Part shown: positions 5,596-11,592 of the stretch, one piece after another | How positions within the stretch are numbered: position 1 is the first letter of the stretch | Layout of the letters: each line of letters opens with the position of its first letter | From: Planctomycetota bacterium | GTDB taxonomy: Bacteria > Planctomycetota > MHYJ01 > JACPRB01 | DNA length: 11,592 bases | Reading direction: 5' to 3' | Assembly (NCBI GenBank): GCA_016200125.1 | Contig: JACQFK010000583.1 | Coordinates: 1 to 11,592 of the forward strand | Notes under the pieces: model-generated | Database searches by the model: none | The model's input: the letters and a program-made list of their open reading frames with translations, nothing else | What the model was told of the DNA's origin: nothing | Translations under genes and position numbers: made by a program

Positions 5596-6708
5596 ATGGA
5601 ACCCGGGAACCTCGTCGGAAAGACTCTTGCGGGATGCCGCCTCGTCGCCTCCGTCGGACGCGGATCGATGGGCGAGGTGTTCCGCGGCGTTCACGAAGCC
5701 CTCCAGCGTCCGGTCGCCGTCAAGGTCGTCCAGGTCGACGCCCAGGCGAAGGACACGCTCGACAAGCTCCTCGTCGAGGCCCGCGCGCTCGCGAAGATCG
5801 AGCATCCCAACATCGTCCACGTCTACGACGTCGGCCTCCAGGGGGCGCTGTTCTACATCGTCATGCAATTCCTCGAGGGGACCACGCTCAAGGACATGTA
5901 CGAGGAATCGGGGGCCCTGCCGGTCGACGAGATCTACGGCATCATCGGCGACGTCGCGCGCGGCCTGGGGGCGATGCACAACGAGGGGCTGGTCCACCGG
6001 GACCTCAAGCTGGAGAACGTCATCGTCACCCCCGAAGGCCGCGCCAAGATCATGGACTTCGGCCTCGTGCGCGACTCCACCTCGAAGGACGAGTACCAGG
6101 GCCTCGTCGTGGGGACGCCCCCCTACATCCCTCCCGAGATCTGGATCGGCCGTCCGGCCGACGGTCGGAGTGACCTCTACTCGCTGGGCGTGATGCTCTA
6201 CGCGCTTCTCTGCGGAGAGTACCCCTTCCGGGCCCGCTCGCCCAAGGAATACGCCGACCTGCACCTGAAGGCCGTCCCGAAAAGCCCGGTGGCCTTGAAG
6301 CCCGAGGTCGGCGAGGGGCTGTCCGCCGTCGCCCTCAAGCTCATGGCGCGCAACCGCGCGAACCGCTACGGCAGCGTGGAGGAATTCCTGGCCGACTTCG
6401 AAGGCTGCCGCCGCGGCGCCGCGCCGGAGGCGCTCAAGACCACCGGGCGCAAGATCAAGTGCGGCTTCTGCGAGTCGATCATGCCCGCCAAGGCCGTCAA
6501 GTGCAGCGTCTGCGGCGAGGCGCTCAACGTGCCGAAGCAGATCGACCTGTCCACGCGCGGCGACGAGGTCGCCTGCCCCGTGTGCGGCGGCCTCCGCGAG
6601 CGCAGGGCCCGCTCCTGCCCGAAGTGCGGCCGCGGCATCTGCGGCAACTGCCTCCGGGGGATCGTCCAGCGCGACGGCCTCTGCGGCGTCTGCCTCGCGA
6701 TCGAATAG
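5596..6708 (+). CDS. Soluble Ser/Thr protein kinase with C-terminal zinc-ribbon-like tail
   Basis: This is a 370-residue Hanks-type kinase. It has a glycine loop GRGSMGEV (21-28), ATP-anchoring K43 in VAVKVV, partner E61, catalytic loop HRDLKLEN (134-141, Asp136 as catalytic base), DFG (154-156), GTPPY and PPE (173-181) and a conserved D193. All core residues are present, so it should be active. Unlike many bacterial PknB-type kinases it has no membrane helix. Instead, residues 289-366 hold six CxxC pairs (289/292, 303/306, 327/330, 341/344, 349/352, 363/366), enough for about three zinc sites, where substrate or nucleic-acid binding may occur. The ATG at 5596 has no close ribosome site (AGGAG at 5575-5579 is 16 bp away), so translation may be coupled to the winged-helix gene 19 bp upstream. 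The kinase call is firm; its targets are unknown. Confidence 0.92.
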   Translation: MEPGNLVGKTLAGCRLVASVGRGSMGEVFRGVHEALQRPVAVKVVQVDAQAKDTLDKLLVEARALAKIEHPNIVHVYDVGLQGALFYIVMQFLEGTTLKDMYEESGALPVDEIYGIIGDVARGLGAMHNEGLVHRDLKLENVIVTPEGRAKIMDFGLVRDSTSKDEYQGLVVGTPPYIPPEIWIGRPADGRSDLYSLGVMLYALLCGEYPFRARSPKEYADLHLKAVPKSPVALKPEVGEGLSAVALKLMARNRANRYGSVEEFLADFEGCRRGAAPEALKTTGRKIKCGFCESIMPAKAVKCSVCGEALNVPKQIDLSTRGDEVACPVCGGLRERRARSCPKCGRGICGNCLRGIVQRDGLCGVCLAIE

Positions 6709-6715
6709 CCGCGAT

Positions 6716-6743
6716 CCCGACACTTTCGCGCTCCGCGGATCAT
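6716..6743 (+). promoter_or_regulatory. Shared bipartite motif, copy 1 (upstream of phytase)
   Basis: CCCGACA (6716-6722), 17 bases, then TCAT (6740-6743). Both halves and the spacing match the copies before the sigma factor and the TPR gene. The distance between halves fits -35/-10 elements of an ECF sigma promoter. The phytase GTG lies only 9 bp after TCAT, so transcription would start almost at the start codon. This copy lacks the CGCTTTT extension of the other two. Confidence 0.45.
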
Positions 6744-6752
6744 TAGAATGCA

Positions 6753-7853
6753 GTGAAGACCTCGCAGGCGATCGCCGCGGTCCTGCTGGCCGCGCTGTCC
6801 CGGCCGGCGGTCCAGGATCCGGTCGTGACGGTCGAAGCGACGGTCGAGACCGCCCCCGTCCGCCACTCCGGCGACGCGGCCGACGACCCGGCGATCTGGG
6901 TCCATCCCTCCGATCCCTCGAAGAGCCTCATCCTCGGCGACGACAAGGGCGGGGGCCTCTGCGTCTACGGCCTCGACGGCCGCGAACTCCAGGTGCTGGA
7001 TGACGTCAAGCACCTCAACAACGTGGACCTGAGATACGGGTTCCCGCTGGCGGGCTCCTTCGCGGACGGGACGGCCCACGAGCGGGTGGACCTGGTCGGG
7101 GTGGGGAACCAGACCGACCGCACCCTGCGGTTCTACAAGATTCATGCGGCGGCCGGGCGGCTGGAGCCGGCCGGGGAGATCGCCGGCCTCGGCCTCGTCC
7201 CCTACGGATCCTGCATGTTCCGCAGCGCGAAGAGCGGGAAGTACTCGTACTTCGTCAACGACCGCGCCGGCCTGACCCAGCAGTGGGAGCTCCACGACGG
7301 CGGGTCGGGAAGGGTCGCCGGCTCGAAGACGCGGGAGTTCAAGCTCGGCAGCATCGTCGAGGGCTGCGTCGCGGACGACGCCCTGGGGTTCTTCTACATC
7401 GCCGAAGAGAACGTCGCGATCTGGAAGTACGGCGCCGAGCCCGGCGACGGCGACGCCCGCGTCCGCGTGGACACGGCGGGGAAGGGAGGCCACCTCAAGG
7501 CCGACATCGAGGGTCTTGCCCTCTACGACGCCGGCGGCGGACGCGGGTACCTGCTGGCCTCGAGCCAGGGCAGCAGCACCTTTGTGATCTACGAGCGCGG
7601 CGGGACGAACAAGTACGTCGGCAGCTTCCGGATCGGCGACGGGGCGGTGGACGGCGTGAGCGGCACGGACGGGATCGAGGTGACCAGCGCCGCGCTCGGG
7701 CCCGCCTTTTCGAAGGGGCTCTTCGTCGCCCAGGACGACGTGAACACGCGCCCCGCGGCGAACCAGAACTACAAGCTGGTGCCCTGGGAGGCGATCGCGT
7801 CGAAGTTCATTCCGCCGCTCCTGATCGAACCCGCGGTCGATCCCCGGAAGTGA
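6753..7853 (+). CDS. Beta-propeller phytase
   Basis: This is a 366-residue secreted phytase of the calcium-dependent six-bladed beta-propeller family, which releases phosphate from phytate (myo-inositol hexakisphosphate). The N-terminus MKTSQAIAAVLLAALSRPAVQ is a signal peptide, so it acts outside the cytoplasm. Family marks are DAADDPAIWVHPSDPS (41-56), GDDKGGGLCVYGLDG (62-76), NNVDLRYGF (89-97), EGCVADD (near 203), DIEGLALY (near 251) and NYKLVPWE near the end; the Asp/Glu clusters supply calcium and phosphate contacts. The length is normal for the catalytic domain without accessory modules. The start is GTG at 6753 with no ribosome site, close behind a bipartite promoter-like motif, suggesting a nearly leaderless message. 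It precedes the ECF sigma gene by 64 bp and, with the phosphatase at 10961, points to organic-phosphate use. Confidence 0.92.
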   Translation: MKTSQAIAAVLLAALSRPAVQDPVVTVEATVETAPVRHSGDAADDPAIWVHPSDPSKSLILGDDKGGGLCVYGLDGRELQVLDDVKHLNNVDLRYGFPLAGSFADGTAHERVDLVGVGNQTDRTLRFYKIHAAAGRLEPAGEIAGLGLVPYGSCMFRSAKSGKYSYFVNDRAGLTQQWELHDGGSGRVAGSKTREFKLGSIVEGCVADDALGFFYIAEENVAIWKYGAEPGDGDARVRVDTAGKGGHLKADIEGLALYDAGGGRGYLLASSQGSSTFVIYERGGTNKYVGSFRIGDGAVDGVSGTDGIEVTSAALGPAFSKGLFVAQDDVNTRPAANQNYKLVPWEAIASKFIPPLLIEPAVDPRK

Positions 7854-7862
7854 CCCGGATTC

Positions 7863-7900
7863 CGCTTTTCCCGACATGTCGCAGGATCTGGGGTCATCGA
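7863..7900 (+). promoter_or_regulatory. Shared bipartite motif, copy 2 (upstream of ECF sigma gene)
   Basis: CGCTTTTCCCGACATG (7863-7878), 13 bases, then GGTCATCGA (7892-7900). This is the same arrangement as the copy at 10084-10121 and contains the CCCGACA-N17-TCAT core also present before the phytase. The preceding stop-codon context TGACCCGG (7851-7858) is shared with the later copy too. It fits a -35/-10 pair of an ECF promoter, here placed to let the sigma factor control its own gene. Confidence 0.6.
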
Positions 7901-7917
7901 TGAGGGGATTCTCTACA

Positions 7918-8454
7918 ATGGCCGACATGAACCGGGACGACGTGGTGAAGGGGGCCTTCCGCCACCGGGAGGCGCTGCTGAGTTACGCCTTCGCGCTCCT
8001 CCGCGACTGGGTGAAGGCGGAGGACGTGGTCCAGGACTCCTTCATCGTCGTCATGAACAAGTGGGCCGAGTTCCGGCCCGGCACGAGCCTCTTCCTCTGG
8101 GTCCGGCAGATCGTCCACTTCAAATCCCTCGAGGCGGCGCGGGCGAAGAAGCTCACGCCCGTCGAGGAGGAGCTGCTCGCCTGCGTCGCGGCGTCGATGC
8201 AGCGGGGGCTGGACGAGAAGATCGCCGACCTCCAGCGGCTCCGCCGCCAGGCCCTCCAGCGCTGCATCTCCCACCTGGATCCCCGGTCGGCGGGGCTCCT
8301 GTCGGGCTTCTATGCCGAATCGCTGTCCTGCGAAAGCCTCGCGCAGCTCCACCGCCGCAGCGTCAACGCGGTCCGGCTGTCGCTGTCGCGCCTCCGGAAG
8401 CAGCTCCACGACTGCGTGCGGCGGCAGCTGCCCGCGATGGAGGCGAGGGGATGA
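7918..8454 (+). CDS. ECF-type RNA polymerase sigma factor
   Basis: This is a 178-residue sigma-70-family factor of the extracytoplasmic-function type, close in style to those found in Planctomycetota and Verrucomicrobiota. Region 2 is seen in LLSYAFALLRDWVKAEDVVQDSFIVV and FLWVRQIVHF. Region 4 is a helix-turn-helix near the end (CESLAQLHRRSVNAVRLSLSRLRKQL), followed by CVRRQL. There is no extra C-terminal domain. The start at 7918 is preferred: GAGGGG (7902-7907) is 10 bp upstream. ATG 7876 is rejected since it sits inside a motif repeated before other genes, and ATG 7927 is a weaker alternative. It overlaps the FecR-like gene by ATGA, so the two are co-translated, the usual arrangement for an ECF factor and its membrane regulator. 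A likely self-recognised promoter lies just upstream. Confidence 0.9.
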   Translation: MADMNRDDVVKGAFRHREALLSYAFALLRDWVKAEDVVQDSFIVVMNKWAEFRPGTSLFLWVRQIVHFKSLEAARAKKLTPVEEELLACVAASMQRGLDEKIADLQRLRRQALQRCISHLDPRSAGLLSGFYAESLSCESLAQLHRRSVNAVRLSLSRLRKQLHDCVRRQLPAMEARG

Positions 8455-10073
8455 GCGAAGCGCTCTTCGAACGCTACCTCAGGAACCAGCTCGACGAGGC
8501 CGGCGCGCGCGAGCTGGCCGCGCTCCTCTCCACGGAGGAGGGCGCCCGCGCCTTCTCGGAGTTCGTGCAGGAATGGACGCTCCTGGGCGAGGCGGCGCTG
8601 CAGCGGGTCGCCGAGGCGGACCGCCAGGGCAACCGGAAGATCCGCAAGCGGGCTCCAGCGCCGCAGCCGGGCCGCGCCTGGATCGGCTGGGCGGCGGGCT
8701 TCGCCGCCGCGGCCCTGTTCATGATCGCGCTCGTCACTCCGGGGCGGATGCCCTCCCCGAAGGAGGAGAAGCCGCTGGTGCGGACGGCGCCGGCCGCTCC
8801 GGTCCGCGCCGAAACGCCGCCGGCGCCGCCGGCGGAGCCGGAGCGTCCACCCGCCCCGCGTCCGGAACCGGAGCGCGCGCCCCTGCCTCCCGCGCCGGCG
8901 CCGCCCCTGCCGCCGGCTCCGACGCCCCCGACGCCGTCGCTTCCGGTCGAGCTGCCGCGAGAGAAGATTCCGGAGACCCGGCCTGCGGAAGCGGAGAAGC
9001 CGGCCCGGACGGTCGTCGCCCTGATGGGCCGCGTCGCCGGCGACGTCCACGTGGTCTCCCCGGCCGGGCGGCGCACAGCCGTGGCGGGCGAGGGGCTCGC
9101 GCCGGAGGAGGGCGTGGAGGTCGTTCGAGGCGCGGCGGGGATCGAGTTCCCGGACGGCACCCGGATCGACCTGGGTCCCGACTCGACGGTCGAACGCCTC
9201 CAGGAGCGACAGGGAAAGAGGGGCTTCACCCTCTCGCGCGGCTCCGTCTCGGCGACGGTCCTCAAGCAGCCGGCCGGCCGCTCGGTGGGCGTGACGACGC
9301 CCCATGCCGAGATCACGGTGCTGGGCACGCAGTTCTCGGTCGCCGTGACCCCGGAGTCGACGCGGCTCGAGGTCCGCGAAGGACGCGTGCGGATGACGCG
9401 GACGCCCGACGGAGCTTCCGTCGAAGTGGCCGCCGGCCACACGTCGATCGCGGCGAAGGGCCAGAAGCTGGAATCGAAGCCGACCCTGCACACGCGGGAC
9501 TTCCAGGACGGGCCGGGCTACGCGGGGACGAGGGATACGTCGATCTCGGGCGCCGATCCGTCCCGCGCCTTCGGCACGGCGGAGGTGCTCGAAGTCGACG
9601 GCGACGAGGTGGACGGGAAGAAGATCTACGGACTCATCAAGTGGGATCTTTCGGACCTTCCCCCGGGCGCGGTGGTCCGCTCGGCCGTGATCACGCTCAA
9701 CGTCGTGGACGCATCGCTGGGCAGGGGCTACTCGTTCTACGAGATGAAGCGCGGCTGGAGCGAGGCGGACGCGACCTGGCTCCTGGCGGCGCCGCAGCAG
9801 CCCTGGCGCGTCCCGGGGATCAAGTCGACCCTCGAACGGGGCGCGGAGGCGCTCGGCACCGTCGCACCGCGCGTGAAGGGCCCGATTCCGATCCTGCTCA
9901 CCCCGGCGGCGGAGGCGGTCATCCAGGGCTGGATCCGGAAGCCCGAGTCGAACCACGGATTCCTGATCGCCAACGACACCAACAGCGACGGTTTCAAGTA
10001 CCACTCCCGCGAATCCGCCGCTCCCGACCTGCGGCCGAAGCTCACGCTCACCTACACCGTCGCTCCACGCTGA
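8451..10073 (+). CDS. FecR-like membrane regulator with proline-rich stalk and DNRLRE-like domain
   Basis: This is a 540-residue single-pass protein. Residues 1-55 form a short cytoplasmic helical domain (LFERYLRNQLDEAGARELAALL) of the type that binds ECF sigma factors. One membrane helix follows at about 77-95 (WIGWAAGFAAAALFMIALV). Residues about 110-165 are a proline/alanine/glutamate-rich stalk with two PEPER units. A FecR domain spans about 185-330 (GRVAGDVHVVSP, FPDGTRIDLGPDSTVERL, TPHAEITVLGTQFSV). The last part, about 349-538, looks like a DNRLRE domain (IKWDLSDLPPGAVVRSAVITL, WSEADATW, NHGFLIANDT, RPKLTLTYT), a beta-sandwich common in surface proteins of polymer-using bacteria. The start codon overlaps the sigma gene stop. 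It probably relays an external signal to the sigma factor. Whether it inhibits or activates cannot be told from sequence; the ligand is unknown. Confidence 0.85.
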   Translation: MSEALFERYLRNQLDEAGARELAALLSTEEGARAFSEFVQEWTLLGEAALQRVAEADRQGNRKIRKRAPAPQPGRAWIGWAAGFAAAALFMIALVTPGRMPSPKEEKPLVRTAPAAPVRAETPPAPPAEPERPPAPRPEPERAPLPPAPAPPLPPAPTPPTPSLPVELPREKIPETRPAEAEKPARTVVALMGRVAGDVHVVSPAGRRTAVAGEGLAPEEGVEVVRGAAGIEFPDGTRIDLGPDSTVERLQERQGKRGFTLSRGSVSATVLKQPAGRSVGVTTPHAEITVLGTQFSVAVTPESTRLEVREGRVRMTRTPDGASVEVAAGHTSIAAKGQKLESKPTLHTRDFQDGPGYAGTRDTSISGADPSRAFGTAEVLEVDGDEVDGKKIYGLIKWDLSDLPPGAVVRSAVITLNVVDASLGRGYSFYEMKRGWSEADATWLLAAPQQPWRVPGIKSTLERGAEALGTVAPRVKGPIPILLTPAAEAVIQGWIRKPESNHGFLIANDTNSDGFKYHSRESAAPDLRPKLTLTYTVAPR

Positions 10074-10083
10074 CCCGGGAAAA

Positions 10084-10121
10084 CGCTTTTCCCGACATGC
10101 CGGCCGGATTCCGGTCATTGA
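10084..10121 (+). promoter_or_regulatory. Shared bipartite motif, copy 3 (upstream of TPR gene)
   Basis: CGCTTTTCCCGACATG (10084-10099), 13 bases, then GGTCATTGA (10113-10121). This matches the copy at 7863-7900 in 16 of 16 and 8 of 9 bases with the same gap, and is likewise preceded by TGACCCGG overlapping a stop codon. The second half is followed by GGGGAGG (10132-10138) and ATG at 10146, giving a short leader of about 20 bases if it is a promoter. Confidence 0.6.
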
Positions 10122-10145
10122 CAGGCATTCCGGGGAGGACATCGA

Positions 10146-10964
10146 ATGGGCTTGTGGGTCCGGGCGCTGCTGCTGCTTTCCGCCCTGGCGGGCGGCGCCG
10201 TCGCTGCGCACGAGGATCTCGAAATCCAGATCGCCCGCCTGAGCCGGCAGATCGAGCTTGAGCCCGGCCGGGCCATCCTCCACTTCCGGCGCGGCGAGCT
10301 CCATAGGATGCACGAAGACTGGAAGGCCGCGCGGGCGGACCTGGAGCGCGCGGCAAGCTGCGATCCCGAGATGGCGGTCGTCGATCTCGCGCTCGGCCGC
10401 CTGGCGAACCAGTCGGGCGATCCCGGCCGGGCCAAGGCATCGCTCGACCGCTTCCTCGCCCGCGAGCCCGGCCACGGAGAGGCGCTCATCGAACGGGCGC
10501 GCGCCCGGGCCAGGCTGGGCGACCGCGCCGGCGCCGTCGAAGATTATTCCCTCGGCCTCACCCGGCTCGAGGAGCCCCGGCCCGAGAACTTCATCGAGCG
10601 TTCCGAAATCCTCCGCTCGGAGGGCCGCCGCGACGAGGCCCTTCGGGGACTGGAAGAGGGGCTGCGGAAGATCGGTCCGGTCCTTCCTCTTCAGCTGGCG
10701 CTGATCGACCTCGAACTGGAGGTCGGGAAGGTTGATGCGGCGCTGGCGCGCCTCGAGGACGTCGCCCGGACTTCGGAGCGTCAGGATCTCTGGCTCGCCC
10801 GCCGCGGCGACATCCTGGTCCGGGCCGGGCGGGCGCCGGAAGCCGCCCGGGCCTTCCGGGCGGCGCTCGCGTCGATCGAAGCGCTGCCGTCGGGCCGGCG
10901 GAAGACGAAATTCACGCAGGATCTGGAATCGAGGGTGCGGGCCGCGCTGGAGACGATCAAATGA
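10146..10964 (+). CDS. Secreted tetratricopeptide-repeat protein
   Basis: This is a 272-residue exported protein. The signal peptide MGLWVRALLLLSALAGGAVAA is followed by mature sequence beginning HEDLEIQ. The rest is a solenoid of paired helices with TPR spacing: AILHFRRGELHRMHEDWKAA, VVDLALGRLANQSGDPGRAK, ALIERARARARLGDRAGAVE, FIERSEILRSEGRRDEALRG, LQLALIDLELEVGKVDAALA and LWLARRGDILVRAGRAPEAA, about six units. TPR proteins are protein-binding scaffolds; no enzyme motif is present. The start is well supported by GGGGAGG 7 bp upstream. Its stop overlaps the start of the phosphatase gene (ATGA), so the two are translationally coupled. It is a candidate periplasmic partner or assembly factor for that phosphatase. 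The upstream bipartite motif suggests control by the neighbouring ECF factor. Confidence 0.87.
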   Translation: MGLWVRALLLLSALAGGAVAAHEDLEIQIARLSRQIELEPGRAILHFRRGELHRMHEDWKAARADLERAASCDPEMAVVDLALGRLANQSGDPGRAKASLDRFLAREPGHGEALIERARARARLGDRAGAVEDYSLGLTRLEEPRPENFIERSEILRSEGRRDEALRGLEEGLRKIGPVLPLQLALIDLELEVGKVDAALARLEDVARTSERQDLWLARRGDILVRAGRAPEAARAFRAALASIEALPSGRRKTKFTQDLESRVRAALETIK

Positions 10965-11592
10965 GACACCTCGGAGCGTCCTGTCTTGCAGTCGCCCTGA
11001 TCCTGACGGCCTGGGCGGCGCCGGCGTCGGCCCAGACGGTCACCCGCGGACCCTATCTGCAGCAGGGCACGAACAGCCAGATCATCGTCCGCTGGCGGAC
11101 CGACGTCGCGACCAACAGCCGGGTCCGATACGGAACGACGCTCGTCTCTCCGCTCCCGACGATCACCGACAATGCGACGTCGACCACCGAGCACATCGTC
11201 ACGATCACCGGGCTCGCTGCGAATACGAAGTACTTCTACTCCGTCGGGTCGACGACCGCCACGCTCTCCGGCCCCGACGCGAACACGTTCTTCCTGACGT
11301 CGCCGACCCCGGGGGTCGCGAAGAACACGCGGATTTGGGTCCTCGGCGACGCCGGGACGAACAACAGCAGCCAGAAGGCGGTCCGCGACGCCTACTACAC
11401 CTACACGGGGACCACGCACACCGACCTCTGGCTGATGCTCGGCGACAACGCCTACACCGCCGGCACCGACGCGGAATTCCAGAACGCGGTGTTCGGCGCC
11501 ACGAACGCCTATCCGGCGATGCTCCGCAAGTCGGTCGTCTGGCCCACGCTGGGCAACCACGACGGCGGCTCGGCGAACTCGCTGACCCAGAC
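10961..11592 (+). CDS. Purple-acid-phosphatase-like metallophosphoesterase (3' end outside window)
   Basis: The first 210 residues of an exported phosphatase are seen; the frame stays open to the last base. The signal peptide MRHLGASCLAVALILTAWAAPASA is cut before QTV. Residues 27-115 resemble the fibronectin-III-like N-terminal domain of purple acid phosphatases (RGPYLQQGTNSQIIVRWRTD, HIVTITGLAANTKYFYSVG). The metallophosphoesterase core then starts with three of the five family metal motifs in order: D130-A-G132 (LGDAG), G161-D-N-A-Y165 and G198-N-H-D201. The VxxH and GHxH motifs should follow beyond the window. Such enzymes hydrolyse phosphate monoesters or diesters with a two-metal centre; the exact substrate is not readable. 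It overlaps the TPR gene by ATGA and belongs to the same unit. Confidence 0.9.
   Translation, partial: MRHLGASCLAVALILTAWAAPASAQTVTRGPYLQQGTNSQIIVRWRTDVATNSRVRYGTTLVSPLPTITDNATSTTEHIVTITGLAANTKYFYSVGSTTATLSGPDANTFFLTSPTPGVAKNTRIWVLGDAGTNNSSQKAVRDAYYTYTGTTHTDLWLMLGDNAYTAGTDAEFQNAVFGATNAYPAMLRKSVVWPTLGNHDGGSANSLTQ

Noticed and set aside
7876..7917. ATG 7876 as start of the sigma factor
   Set aside because: This ATG is part of the CGCTTTTCCCGACATG block that recurs before another gene, has no ribosome site, and would add residues not expected in the family.
8061..8450. Upstream extension of the FecR-like gene by 130 codons
   Set aside because: The extension is out-of-frame sigma-factor coding sequence; the ATG at 8451 overlaps the sigma stop as ATGA and starts a typical FecR N-terminal domain.
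8310..10475. 721-codon open frame on the minus strand (also long minus frames at 435-1475, 2889-4388, 5377-6723 and 6366-7928)
   Set aside because: These lie antisense to well-supported genes in GC-rich DNA, have Arg/Pro/Gly-heavy composition with no recognisable domain, and run across several real gene boundaries.

Overview
The window is GC-rich and densely coded. Every supported gene lies on the plus strand, and the long minus-strand open frames are codon-bias shadows. The organism looks like a diderm bacterium: it has an outer-membrane barrel with a C-terminal Phe, Sec signal peptides and a candidate lipobox. The ECF sigma/FecR pair, the soluble Ser/Thr kinase with Cys-rich tail and a sigma-54-type promoter would suit Planctomycetota or a related environmental lineage. 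That placement is an inference from gene style, not from a marker gene.

Layout. 1-552: C-terminal half of a sensor histidine kinase, cut by the window edge. 594-1478: DUF4438-family protein. 1535-1948: unrecognised 137-residue protein. 2065-2244: 59-residue two-helix membrane protein, sitting between a degenerate 7-bp tandem repeat with hairpin (1960-2003) and a large inverted repeat (2236-2365). 2390-2926: gamma-carbonic-anhydrase-like hexapeptide protein. 3039-5211: two-gene envelope operon (outer-membrane barrel, then a possible lipoprotein) behind an excellent sigma-54 promoter at 2973-2990. 5334-6708: small winged-helix protein followed by a Ser/Thr kinase carrying 12 Cys in a zinc-ribbon-like tail.

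6753-11592 is the most interesting part. It encodes a beta-propeller phytase, an ECF sigma factor, a FecR-like membrane protein with a proline-rich stalk and a DNRLRE-like outer domain, a secreted TPR protein, and the start of a purple-acid-phosphatase-like metallophosphoesterase. Three of the upstream regions here (phytase, sigma factor, TPR/phosphatase) share the bipartite motif CCCGACA-N17-TCAT with identical spacing. Two of the copies also share a longer 16-bp block and a 9-bp block. The simplest reading is that the ECF factor recognises this motif, activates its own operon and drives the two flanking phosphate-ester hydrolase units, with the FecR protein gating it from the membrane. That would be a self-contained organic-phosphorus scavenging regulon. 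The genes and the repeated motif are seen directly; the regulatory wiring is inference.

No tRNA, rRNA, CRISPR array, insertion sequence or transposase was seen, and no gene-free stretch exceeds 150 bases.
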